Shown here in pieces: positions 1-10,800 of a DNA stretch of 64,000 nucleotides (position 1 is the first letter of the stretch; every line of letters begins with the position of its first letter). The notes under the pieces were generated by a model that saw only the letters and a list, made by a program, of their open reading frames with translations, had not been told where the DNA came from and did no database searches. This DNA comes from Symbiodinium microadriaticum (taxonomy: Eukaryota > Sar > Dinophyceae > Suessiales > Symbiodiniaceae): contig LSRX01000714.1 of NCBI GenBank assembly GCA_001939145.1, positions 189,947 to 253,946 on the forward strand, written 5' to 3'. The position numbers and the translations under genes are program-made.

Positions 1-84
1 ACTACGACTACGACTACGACTACGACTACGACTACGACTACGACTACGACTACGACTACGACTACGACTACGACTACGACGACG

Positions 85-118
<34 letters not shown>

Positions 119-138
119 GTACTAGTACTAGTACTAGT
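1..138. repeat. ACTACG / ACT microsatellite
   Basis: The window opens with perfect ACTACG hexamer repeats to about position 80. They grade into ACG and ACT triplets, then into ACTAGT hexamers to about 138. It is simple-sequence DNA, and any open frame through it is an artefact of the periodicity. Confidence 0.95.
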
Positions 139-1197
139 CCCAGTTCCAGTGCTACTGCTAGTGCTAGTGCTCGGTTCCGACCTCCGTTCATTGATTTTGC
201 CCCCCAAGTGCGAGTGCATTGTGTTTGCTGATGCTTGCTCCGACCCCGAGTCGGTGGGCATGGGCGTTGTCGTCGTCTCCCCGACTCTTTCAGAACACGT
301 TCTCTCGGGCCCAGATGATGGCACTGTTTCCGTGGCTTCCGCCCGACCGTTCCCTACAGTCGTACATCGCCACCTGGGAGCTGGCCGCTTAAGGTGCCCT
401 TCTTTTGATGTTGCATCAACTTCTTGGACGGGACGCTTACCAATCCATGTGGTCTTCCGTTCCGATAATTCTGCCTCCGAATCTGCCTGTTGGTGATGCC
501 AATCCACCCCACCTGGGTTTTCCACCTTCTCAGGCCTTCCAATTGGACTGGTCCGTGCTGTCCGGTCCGCCACAGCTTCAGCTGTTCCCGTCCTCTGACT
601 TTTTCGAGGTTACTTTGCCTCCGATGCCGTTTCCTGAATCTTCTTGGGGCGGTTCCCCTTGCGGGTCAAAGCATCCGGCTTGATGTGATTTAGCCCGATC
701 GCCCTGTGTCTCGGAAACCGGTCTCCGATCGCGCTTTCAGTTACTCCGAGTCCGTCTCACCGACTCCGGACTTGTCCTGCATTGGCATCAAAGCAGTGCG
801 TGCTTTCAAAGCTTCTGTGTCTGCAAGCCTTTGTAAGCACTAGAGAAACGGACAAGTCCTAACCGAACAACAAAGATACTGACAACGACAGCCCTGGTGG
901 TACATGCTCATCGTCATCGTAGCACGTTGCAAGTGCAATCATTTCGAGTGTATGCAGACACAAAAGGTTTTTGCTTAGAAGGATTGTCTTGACCCTTGAA
1001 TGTACATGTATGCTTGGTTTGAATATTGCAAATAGACAGATAGATTTAGATAGGTAGATGGAACTTCCAGTCAGAACAGTAACATACCCTACGAAAGCCA
1101 AAGCCCAGCAAGGTTAATTGACATCGAACACTAGCTTCTGCTTAAACATAGCGCAGAAAAACCATCGTTCTTGTCTCCATTCCTCGGCGTGCTCAAG
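139..1197. other. no recognisable gene; region upstream of first found helicase exon
   Basis: I see no recognisable coding exon, RNA gene or mobile element here. The first helicase exon found (1198) is preceded by an AG acceptor. One or more exons encoding the acidic N-terminus, about 45 residues in UAP56 proteins, should therefore lie in this stretch or further upstream. They are too poorly conserved to place by eye. Confidence 0.5.
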
Positions 1198-3253
1198 GCG
1201 AAGAAGAACCAGGCCACACTCCATGCTTCCGGCTTCAAGGACTTCCTGCTGAAGTGCGGTGCCTCAGTGATTCGAAGACAAACTGTCAGTCGTTTTGCTG
1301 CAGCGTGATGGTTTCGGCTGTTCACGCCATCAGAATCAGAAGGCTAACTGCATATCAAAATTGTTCAATATTGTTCACTTACTCTCTCGCAGTCGTCGTC
1401 GCGCGTGGTGGGCAGACATGCTGATTCTTGTTATGACATCCTCTGACAGTGTTGTGACAAGATACGGCCATTACAGCACAGTCACGACCCGCACTCAAAC
1501 TGCGTGGCCCCAGTATCATCGGAGCATTTTGCAGACTTTGCCCGTGGTCAGGGCCGAGCTCATCCGTGCCATCGTGGATTGCGGTTTCGAGCACCCCTCG
1601 GAGGTGCCAAGCTTTGTTGCTGTTCTCTGCAAACCCATCTTGACATCTGATCCTCCAACCCAGCCTCGCCTTTGCCTTTCCGGATGCAAACCCCGACCGC
1701 AGGTGCAGCACGAGTGCATCCCACAGGCAGGGTGACAGGGTTCTCAACAGGGATTTCGCATGTCGTCATTGCAGTCAGTCAGGGTCGTGCTGGGCTGGGT
1801 GCTTTCTGGCGAGAGATGCAAGTCAATTGCAAGTCAGCTCGTAGAGCATGTAACCTCAGACCAGCATAACCTCGAAGATAGCTCCTGCAACAGACATCCC
1901 GGACGGTTGTCGTGACGGCATGGTCCTCCAATGTCCTCCAGAAGACTGAAGCACCAAGAACACATCCGGTCGAAGGCTATTCTCGGAACGGACGTGCTGT
2001 GCCAGGAGAGGGAAGTGGTTCTTTTTGGAATTGAGAGTCGGCAGGATGCTGGAAATCTGCCAGAGTCAAAAGATGTCGATAGGAGTGCAACAAGGTGCGT
2101 GGCTGTTATGCGAAGTGGCAGGCGAAGTCCGGCATGGGCAAGACCGCGGTGTTTGTCTTGGCCTGTTTGCAACAGGCACGCATGGGTTTCAGCGTCCCAT
2201 CACTGAGTGCCGGAGACGACGGCCCTGTGCAGGTAGATTCATCGGAGAAGGCCTGCCGCTCTCGTTGCTTTCGGAGGCTCATGTGGTTCGATCTGAGTCC
2301 CAGGCCGTTCGAACTCTAGTGATCTGCCACACCCGCGAGCTGGCGCATCTTGCCCATGAAAAGCATACTTCTCGCTGCTGCCGGGAGCAGCAGTTGTGCT
2401 CTTCGAAGTCACTAGACGGGCCCAGGTACCAGATCAAGCACGAGTTCGAGCGCTTTGCCAAGTACTTCCCAGCAGCTCGGAAGAGACGAGCGACAGGCTG
2501 TCTAGGGTGATTGCGCTGACCAGGACGAATGCTTTCGATTAGTCGTAACTTGGAATCGAAGAGCCTTCCAAGGCAAAAATTACATTTGCCCTACAATCAT
2601 TCTTTGGAATTTGGGACTCGTATAGGTGCACCGTTGCAGGATGTAGACCGTGTACCAGCAGCTGAAGATGCACTAGTACGAGACGTCCAGAAACAGTTTG
2701 TGCACCTGTGCCTGTACGTCTCTGGCCTTGTGTGATTTTGCCGGAACGAGCCTCTTCTCTTGTACGGTGTCCGGCCAAGGAGATCAAAACTGCTGTGGTG
2801 TACGGCGGCACCCCTATGCAGAACGACAAAGATCTCCTTAAGGACGAGTGGAGTGGGTGATTTCTGCAGGGGCTGCAGCGCATCCGGTGCCTTCGATTCT
2901 TGGTTCGCCGGAGGGTAGGCGGAACCATGGCCGGTTGTTGAGTTTAAGGCGAGGTGCGCAAGCCGGAGTTCAGGACGAATCGTTGTGTCGGGCGATGGCT
3001 TGCAAAGAGCGTCTGGCAGAGTTGACGATGTGAAGACAATCTCCGAATTTTCAGAAGCTAAGTTGTTGTCACTAGGCGACCTATTGTTGCCAAGTAGCAA
3101 CATGCTTTGCCCGGCACGTATCTTGTCAGCCAGGACTCGTGCCCGCATATCCTGATTGGTGCCTTGGCCTGGAATCTGCGGAAGTACGGACTGCGTGAAG
3201 GGCACGGCCTCTAAGGTACACCGGGCCGGGTCTTGGCACTCCTCCGCGAGAAG
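1198..3253 (+). CDS. DDX39B: UAP56/DDX39 (Sub2) DECD-box RNA helicase, exons of the first half
   Basis: Spliceosome-recruited and mRNA-export RNA helicase of the TREX complex; family members act in the nucleus. Exons by alignment to remembered UAP56 motifs: 1198-1253, 1552-1603, 1703-1726, 1976-2005, 2122-2175, 2304-2344, 2426-2471, 2780-2842, 3134-3158, 3216-3253. They encode in order the Q-motif region (SGFKDFLL, IVDCGFEHPSE, VQHECIPQ), AILGTDVLCQ, Walker A (AKSGMGKTAVFVL), motif Ia (CHTRELA), IKHEFERFAKYFP, YGGTP, CPHILIG and motif GTPGR. All joins keep frame. Donors are mixed GT, GC and GA, and every acceptor is AG followed by G, as known for dinoflagellates. A small exon between 2175 and 2304 may be missing, and the N-terminal exon was not found. 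The gene continues at 33280. The identity is near certain; exact junctions are inferred from frame and family alignment. Confidence 0.9.
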
Positions 3254-3689
3254 GAGCCGGAGGGGCCGAGAGCCGCCGAGTGCATCCCCTGACAATTGGG
3301 ATTTTTCGGCGCGCCTCGCAGCATCGCTCAAGCACGAGATCGTGGAGAAATGACGTGATCACCTTCCCTGCCCTGTTCCCGCATCACGAAAAACTTCGTT
3401 AATGGAGAAAGGAGTTTTAGATCTGCTTTACACACTCATGGGCTTTCTACCCCATGCGGCGCCTTGTCGGCAGAGCGCTTGCCCTTGCCTTCGCGCTCTG
3501 GGCATCAGGCGACCGATTCAACTGAGCTGCCGGTAACCTTGCCTTGGGTCTTCTGTGAGAGAGTTCCGGAGGCTCAGGCTCGGCACCTCGCCAAAACAAC
3601 TGCTGGGAATGGAAGTATATTTCTTTCCAGGCTTCGTTTTTGCTTTTATCTGTTTTTTATTGTTTTTTGTTTTCTGCTTGCTGGGTCCT

Positions 3690-3990
3690 CTCGTCCCCTG
3701 GTTTTCCCGTCCCGTGGTCCTCCGTCCTCGGGTCCCGTGGTCTTTTGGTCCTCTCGTCCAAATCGTTAGGGTCTTCGGTCCCGCGGTTTTCCAACTCTCT
3801 GCTACGTCTTTTGTTTTGGCCCGCTGGTTTCTCTGGCCTCCTGGTCTTCTGGTCGCCTGGCCACCCGATCCCTGTTCCTTTGCTCTTCTGGTTCCCTAGT
3901 CAGCCCTAGTCCCCTGGTCCTCTACACGCTTCGTGTTGCAGTTCCTTGATCTTCTGGTCCTCTGGTCCTCTCGTTCCTTGGTCCTCTGGT
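3690..3990. repeat. degenerate pyrimidine-rich repeat (GGTCCTCT-like)
   Basis: This 300-base stretch is built of irregular repeats around GGTCCTCT and CCCGTGGTCC, strongly pyrimidine-rich on the + strand. Open frames through it (proline, phenylalanine and valine rich) follow from the repeat and are not taken as genes. The flanking 3254-3690 shows nothing recognisable. Confidence 0.6.
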
Positions 3991-4078
3991 TATTATGATG
4001 AGCCGGAATGGCAATTGGGTTTTATGGGCTTTGTGTTAGTTGTTAGTGTTTTTTGCAATTTTGCTAAATGTCAATTGT

Positions 4079-4642
4079 TTTCGACAAATGAGGGGGCGTG
4101 TTTAGAATGTATGACATGATTAAGCGGAATCGTCAAACGAGGGTGCATGTTTAAGATATATGATGAACCCGAGTCGCCAAATGAGGGGGCGTGCTTAAGA
4201 TATATGATGAACCGGAATCGCCAAATGCGGGGGCGTGTATAAGACATAGGATGAACCGGAACCGCCAAATGACAGCGCAGTTGAAGACATATGATGAGCT
4301 GGAATCACCAGATGATGGGGCGTGAATCGCCAAATGAGGGGGCGTGCTTAAGATATCTGATACCACGGAATCGGCAAATGAGACATATGTTGAACCTTGA
4401 ACCGGAATCGCCACATGAGTAGGATGTATGTTGAAGCGGAGTCGCCAAATGAGGGAGCGTGTTTAAGATATCTGATGACACGGAATCGCCAGATGAAGGG
4501 GCGTGTTTAAGATATATGATGAACCGGAATCGCCAAATGAGAGGGCAGTTTAACATATATGATATATGATGAAACGGAGTGGCCAAACGAGGGGGCGTGT
4601 TTCATATGTATGACCATCCGGAATCGCCAAATGAGGGAGCGT
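4079..4642. repeat. 43-44 bp minisatellite, about 14 imperfect copies
   Basis: A tandem array with the anchor CGCCAAATGAGGGGGCGTG followed by TTTAAGATATATGATGAACCGGAAT. Anchors occur near 4081, 4132, 4176, 4219, 4262, 4306, 4329, 4371, 4410, 4443, 4487, 4531, 4580 and 4625. Copies differ by substitutions and small deletions, so the array is not recent. It lies inside the helicase intron. Confidence 0.9.
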
Positions 4643-5706
4643 TCCCAGGGAAAAACAAAAATCCTAGAACAAACAGACTTTCCTGGAAAGTCTTGGAATG
4701 CTTAGAATGTTCGACTTTACTGGATGAGCGTCGCCTGCGAGCCCGAACATGTTCTGCAGGCACCCCAAAGTCTTTGCTGGTGTTGCCCCGGGAACCTGGG
4801 GCATTTGTCGCCGCGCTGGCGACGATCCCGGAGGACATTCGCATGCATTTGTTGGTGTTATGCCCAGGAGCTTAGAATGCAGTACAGTGCTTTCCTTTCC
4901 ATCCTGCCCTCGAGCAGCACTGATGACCCTTTCCATGTTTGCATTTGGAGGACCGCCGTCGCTTTCTTTTGGCAGCCGAGGCATTAGGCACGGAGCCGAA
5001 AGGCCGCGAGCCACTCGCCCGCTCCGAGATATCGCGCTGTCGCAGTATCGCTTCCAGCTCTCGGCATGTGTCATGCGGGTTCCACAGCCCAGGTTCGGCC
5101 TCTGCTGCTTGGAGCTGCTGGCGGAGGAACCGGATGTGGTGGGCGGCGTGCTGCGGCCCAGGTAAGGACCTCATGTGTTGGAGCTTCTGAACTCTAACCA
5201 CACAGGCATAGGACGATTTTTTCCGGACACCACCGGTTCGCGACTGTGGTGAGGGTTTGCATAAGTAAGAACATAACCACCCCAACACTCCTGCACAGCA
5301 CCGGAGCCGCGGCATTGGCTTCCCTGATTTCGGGCGCTGCGGAGGTTCCTCGGCAGACCGAGAGGGTTCCGACTTGTTTGCACCAGGGGCCCCAACTCTC
5401 TGCAGAGCTTCGCGGTTCAGCGTGCATTGGTTCATGCAGGACGTGGTAAGCAAACATGTAATCGGTGACCATTTGCTGGAGCAGCATAGCAGTTGCATGC
5501 CAAACCGAGAATTGTCGCAGATGCAGTGTGCAATTGCTGATTGCGTCCTCCTTTCAACTGGAACTTGCAGAGACAACAACAGCTAGCCCATTGACTGCTG
5601 CAGGCACGCATCGGCACAACAACCGTGCAAGAGCGCCCGCTGGTAGCATTTTTGCCCTCGTAACACTGCGGCTTGGAGCACGCATCCATGCTCCCGAATG
5701 CGAGTA
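4643..5706. other. intronic sequence with nothing recognised
   Basis: Between the minisatellite and copia-1 I find no recognisable exon, RNA gene or repeat family. Short open frames exist on both strands but lack family motifs. The last five bases (5702-5706, GAGTA) are the left target-site duplication of copia-1. Confidence 0.4.
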
Positions 5707-5823
5707 AGTCGACTTCAGATGCTCCATGAACTCACACCCATGTGTACAGTCATTTCTTGGAACCTTCAACAGATGCATTCACCGGAGCGCGCTTGGGCCC
5801 GAGGAAACAAGATTGTTCTGAGT
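5707..5823 (+). repeat. copia-1 left LTR (117 bp)
   Basis: Begins AGTCGACTTCAGATG and ends GATTGTTCTGAGT. It matches 15237-15355 at every base except a 2-base TT gap. The ends are not the usual TG...CA; the boundaries are fixed by the 5-bp target duplication outside. It is very short for an LTR, and promoter elements are not recognisable. Confidence 0.92.
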
Positions 5824-5824
5824 T

Positions 5825-5836
5825 TGGTAGCGGAGC
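5825..5836 (+). other. copia-1 primer-binding site
   Basis: TGGTAGCGGAGC starts one base after the left LTR. It resembles the complement of the 3' end of eukaryotic initiator tRNA-Met (TGGTAGCAGAGG) with two differences. Copia-2 has the almost identical TGGCAGCGGAGC at its own LTR edge although the LTRs are unrelated, which supports the assignment. Confidence 0.7.
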
Positions 5837-6308
5837 TGGTAAGGGCCCGCATAAACCCAACGCCATAGGCTGCCGAGGAGCGCTGTGCTCCTGTGCTGCG
5901 TTCCGCGGCGCCTCTTTCTTCACGACGGTCTTCACCCACTTTTTCGTCGGCAAGTTTTGGCTGTTACTGATCAAGACGGGCATCGCAGTGCCCAACAGTC
6001 AACGCTATCTTGTGAACGAGCTTGGGTACAACCAGGGAAAGTTGCACGAGACTTTTGAGAATTCGTTTTACCCGTTCCTTGAAACCAAGGGTGCTGAGTT
6101 CGAGACGAACCACAGCCACGAGCACTACGACTTCGGCCTCCTTCCTAACTACCTGGACCAAGGCGAACCCCTTCGAGGCTTCAGTGCCTCAATTTCTCCT
6201 GCCTTTGAAGACCTACTTTCTTCTTCCCTGTCGGTTTGGGAAAACTTTCTCCTCTACTACCACGACTTCTTCCTGCGGATCTTCGGCAACTTCACTGGTG
6301 TGGGCAAG

Positions 6309-7832
6309 ATGGCCTCTTCAGGCCAGGCACCACACACTGGCGTGTCGTTGCATGAGTTCAGGAGAGACATACCGCCAGGATGGGCGCCAGGGCTACCGGA
6401 CTACCCTCTGAAACTCTTTTTCGATCGCCTGAAGCTGTGGTATCAGGTGTACGACGGAGATGACACCATGGTCGGGCCGCTTGTCGCGGGCCGACTACAA
6501 GGAAAAGCCCAGCGCCTAGGGCTTACACTTCGTCTTCCTCGACCTGACGGAGGAGTTGATGTGGGCGGCGAAGCGCTCGCCCGACTGGCAGTGGAGGAGG
6601 TCCGGGATCCTACGAATCCCAGCATAGTCCTTCAATCCCATATCCCCTCGGGGATACAAGCGCTGTGCAATGCTTTGAAGGATGCTTTTGGAGTTTCGGA
6701 TCAGGAGATGGTATCGAAGTCTTTGGAGGACTTCTTTGAGTTCAGAAGGGGAAAATTATCCTTCCAGGAGTACGCCATAGAATGGGATTACAAGCTGGAG
6801 GAGGCCACAACACGTGCAGGGCTCATGGTGAACGACGTGGCGAAGTTTTACCTGTTTTTCAGGGGTGCCGGCTTACCGGCCAAGTTCGTTGAGGACATCA
6901 AGATGCAGCTACAGGGCGACATGAGGCTCTTTTCAGATGCCAGGACGCTCGCCCTACGTATCATCAGTCGCAAGGAAGAAGCTGGCCAGGACATCCTCTA
7001 CGAGGAAGACCAGGAATACTACCAGGAACCCTACGACTGGTACGAGGACGAGAGCGAGCCTTCCTGGGATGAACCATGGGATACCGAAGCCTGGTATGAA
7101 GCTGACTGGCATTGGATTGGCGACTATGACTACGAGAGCTATGCCACTGACTATGAGGACGCCAACCCATGGTTCGATGAGCCTGGAGCCCAAGCTGCAG
7201 GTGACACGGAACAACATGAGTACGGCGAGGAGTCTTCTTCACCTTCCTCGCCCCTGGTCTCCGAGAACTACCCCATGAAGGGCAAAGGAAAAGGCAAAGG
7301 ACCAGGGTGTTCCGTGTGCGGCTCAAGGTGGCATTCAGCTGCTTCTTGCCCTGTTGGCGGCGGTGGCCACGATGGAAAAGGGAAGAGCTCTTTTGGCTCT
7401 CCCCGGAAGGGCCGTGGTAAAGGCTACGGCAGTGGCTACGGCGGTGGCTACGGCGGTGGCTACAACGGCGGCTACGGCAAGGGCAAGAAAGGAAAAGGCA
7501 AGAGCAAAGGAAAAGGCAAATGGATGCCACGATCAAAAGGCTATGGTGGCGGCAAGGGCTACTACGGCTACTCCAGTGAGAAGACCTTGAATCAGGCCTT
7601 CGGAGAAAGCAAGGACATGCAAAAGGCCACGCCACCTCGCAAGATGGTTCATTTCAACCTGGACGACAACGACGGCCCGGTCATCAACTTGACACGTGCC
7701 TCCTCCTCGGCTGCAGAAGAGCAACCTGAAGCTGCAGCGACCGAGCCCGATCAAGGCTCGACGAGGACCGCTGGCATTCAATTTCGCCAGCTCTATCTAC
7801 AACACGGAGGCCTACCGCACCGTGCAAGGTGA
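6309..7832 (+). CDS. copia-1 Gag-like protein with CCHC zinc knuckle
   Basis: Structural nucleocapsid-type protein that would package the element RNA. The start is the first ATG of the frame (MASSGQAPHTG, 6309); the frame is open further upstream to 5742, inside the LTR, but has no earlier ATG. Order: a Gag core of about 220 residues; a very acidic Tyr/Trp/Asp/Glu stretch (roughly 225-305); a zinc knuckle C-x2-C-x4-H-x4-C at about 334-347 (CSVCGSRWHSAASC); and a Gly/Tyr/Lys-rich RNA-binding-like tail (GSGYGGGYGGGY, GKGKKGKGK). It overlaps the protease-pol frame at 7696-7832, which lies in the +1 frame, so a Gag-Pol fusion would need a +1 shift or reflects an indel. Confidence 0.85.
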   Translation: MASSGQAPHTGVSLHEFRRDIPPGWAPGLPDYPLKLFFDRLKLWYQVYDGDDTMVGPLVAGRLQGKAQRLGLTLRLPRPDGGVDVGGEALARLAVEEVRDPTNPSIVLQSHIPSGIQALCNALKDAFGVSDQEMVSKSLEDFFEFRRGKLSFQEYAIEWDYKLEEATTRAGLMVNDVAKFYLFFRGAGLPAKFVEDIKMQLQGDMRLFSDARTLALRIISRKEEAGQDILYEEDQEYYQEPYDWYEDESEPSWDEPWDTEAWYEADWHWIGDYDYESYATDYEDANPWFDEPGAQAAGDTEQHEYGEESSSPSSPLVSENYPMKGKGKGKGPGCSVCGSRWHSAASCPVGGGGHDGKGKSSFGSPRKGRGKGYGSGYGGGYGGGYNGGYGKGKKGKGKSKGKGKWMPRSKGYGGGKGYYGYSSEKTLNQAFGESKDMQKATPPRKMVHFNLDDNDGPVINLTRASSSAAEEQPEAAATEPDQGSTRTAGIQFRQLYLQHGGLPHRAR

Positions 7833-10800
7833 AAAGCGCCGAGGCCTATTGGTCGATCCAGGCGCTGCCTCGGGACTTGTGGGCTCAGAGACGCTGAGAG
7901 ATCTTCTTGAAGTCTGCGGCAAGGATGCTGTGAAGTGGAACAGAGAAAAGACAAACAATGTCAGCGGCATCTCCGGAAGCTCAGAGTCCACCCTTGGCGA
8001 GGTAGAGATCGGCCTCTCACTGGATGGCGCAGAAGGAAGCTACCGAGCCGATGTTCTCGGCGGTGATGGCTCACTTTGCCCAGCGCTGCTCTCCAATCCG
8101 GCTTTGAGACGACAAAAGGCTGCAATATTGTCAGACTGGTTCAGCAATGGTGACGGTGTCCTCGTGATCCAGACAGAGGAGCGCGAATGCCATTTTCTTC
8201 GGCTTCTCCTCACGGATTCTGGACACTACTTGCTACCAGTGGATGATAAGACAAAGGTGAGCCAGAAGACAAAAGAGCAAGTACGTGCACAGCTGAACGG
8301 TTGGACACAGGAGATCGCGAAGCGTTGGCCAGATGTGCGTGGAAGTGTGAAACACTGCTTCTATGAGTCTGCGATCTCCTCCCAGGAACGTGAGCGGTGT
8401 CGAGGCTACAGCCAGAACCACACAGAGGACGAGATGACTTCGAGTTCACCGACAACAGCTACCACATCCGGGTCTATGTCTTGTTTAGACGACAGCAAGA
8501 ACCACACAGAGAACGAGATGACGTCGAGTTCACCAACAGCTACCACATCTGGGTCCTTTTATGATAAACCGTTTCTCTCAGGTCCAGCACATCAGGTACG
8601 TGATAGGTCCGACTACTGGGAGCAGATCGGCAACACTTTGGTCCGAGTGCATCAGGTCCCACGTCGTATGTTGTTTACGCCTGACTGCACCATGGACTGC
8701 CCAGTTGAGTTCGAGCTTTTGCTAGGACAGCGCAAGACTCACATCCAGGCCGTTCCCAGGAAGTCACAGATGAAGTACCTCAATGACGACTGGCAAGTGG
8801 CTGGTGCTCCCAACAAGGACTTGTCATATCTCTGGGTCGGCAAGACCATCTTCTACCTGCGGAAGCCAGAGAAAGACCCAGCGATGATCAAGCCTACAGC
8901 ATCCCAGTTTCCAGCTGCCACTGGTGCTGCCGACCCCACTTTGGATTCCGAGCACTTCCCTGTGTACTCTGGCGATACCTTTCCAACACATTGGGACGAT
9001 GCTCGACGAGCACGAGCTGACCACTACTACAAGGCGATCCCAGAAGAATTTTACTCAAAATCGGGACGCAGACCAGTGACTCCTTGGAACGCTCGAAAAT
9101 GGTTGGAGAAAGTCCATAACACTGGGCAACCTCTACGTCTACAGCTATGGGAGATGTGCAGCGGATCGGGACGTTTGAGCCTCATCTGCCTTCTGGCGGG
9201 GCTCACCGTTGGCTTTCCAGTTGATCATCGGTATGGATGGGATCTTGGACATCCTGAACATCAATCACTACTACAAGAGTGTCATCGAGCTTTCGAGACA
9301 GACCATATCTTTGTGGCTCCCAACTGCAGTCCGTGGTCTGTGGCGGCCAACTCCAAGGATCCCAGCAAACGCACAGAAGATCGTAACCAGGAAAGGCCAA
9401 CCTTGGAGTATCTACAGACACTCTGTCTATGGCAACACAACAGCGGCCGCGCCTTCACCATCGAGCAGCCGATTACCTCCGTGATGTTCAAGGAGAGTCC
9501 GCTTGCTCGACTACTAGAACATGAAGGCATACATCGTCAACGCTTCGATCAATGTATGCTCGGGGCTCAAGACGAATGTTCACGGCCTGTTCGCAAGACT
9601 ACGGCCTTTTACAGCAACCGACGCTGGAAACAAGTTTTACGTCGCTGTGGTGGACACAAAGGCAAGCCACATGGTACACTACAAGGGCAATGGCATGGCT
9701 GCAATCGCACGGCCATGGCAGCCGTCTACCCTCGACGACTTTGTCATGCGATTGCTCAGGATCTCTGGTCCATTCTTCGTCGAGACCAGCGAGCAGCCTG
9801 CAAGCCCTGGCCACGACATTTGTGGTGGCTTCACGAGCTCTACTACACCTGTGAACGTTGTCAACTGGGTCGGTCTGCGCCTGCTGGCTGTGAACACACC
9901 TTGATCCCTGGCGAGTGCCGCTACGGCCAGCCATCCATGCGTGGTGTACCACGGCCTAACCGACCTCAACGCAGCGACCTTGAGGATCCCACGGCAGCCT
10001 TCAAGATGCTTGCCAGGAGCGGCGACTACAGTGGTGTTGACCTACAGATCGATGAAACGATCACCATTGCTCCGGAAGCACGCCTTTACCTCAAGGCGGC
10101 TCTCACCTCGCAGCTCAAATCGTGCATTGGCATCTTTCAGGAGGCCACACACCTCGATTACGACCACTGGGTGGACGACCCGGTGCTCCTCAAGGTGTTT
10201 CAGGACGTCTTTGAGCCACAGCTGCAGGTCTTGGGTGTCATGTGTTCGTTGCGACCCTGGCACCTCAAGGTTCCGGATCCATACCTGTCTTCTGCATGCG
10301 CCCCTCTGCGCATGATGATTCGCGGTGGTGTCCGGGCTTGGAAAGTTCATGCCATCGAGGACATGCGCCTGATGTCTGAGAACCAGTTGCGTGCCAAGGT
10401 TGACGAGGCTGATTGGGTGGTCACCATCTTTGGTTTTCGTTCCGGTGACCCTGATGTTGACCGCGTTGATGCTGGTGCTGGCGGTTCTCTTCCTTCTTCG
10501 GCTCGGCCGGCTGCGCCTTTGTCTGCCGCCGCGCCTTCGAAAAGAGAAAATGGTGGGAGAACTACAGCTTCTTCGGAGCCTTCGCAATCTTCGCGGCCAG
10601 CTGCTTCGTCCTCCGCCGCACCTCCCCGACTACTAGAGCCACGACCTCTACCACAAGAAGCCTTGGAAGAGCCTGGAGGCGATGAGCAGGAAGAGTTCGA
10701 AGCAGTGCGCCCAGAAGGTGAAGAGCGAGCCAAGACAATCAAGCCCCTCTTCGACTTTAAGAAGGTGTACAAGCGGCTACAGAGCGGCATCATTGAAAGC

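Noticed and set aside
2597..3331. Minus-strand 244-codon open frame
   Set aside because: It runs antisense through three helicase exons and has no family motif.
6964..7635. Minus-strand Ser/His/Arg-rich 223-codon frame
   Set aside because: Antisense of the acidic and Gly/Lys-rich part of Gag.
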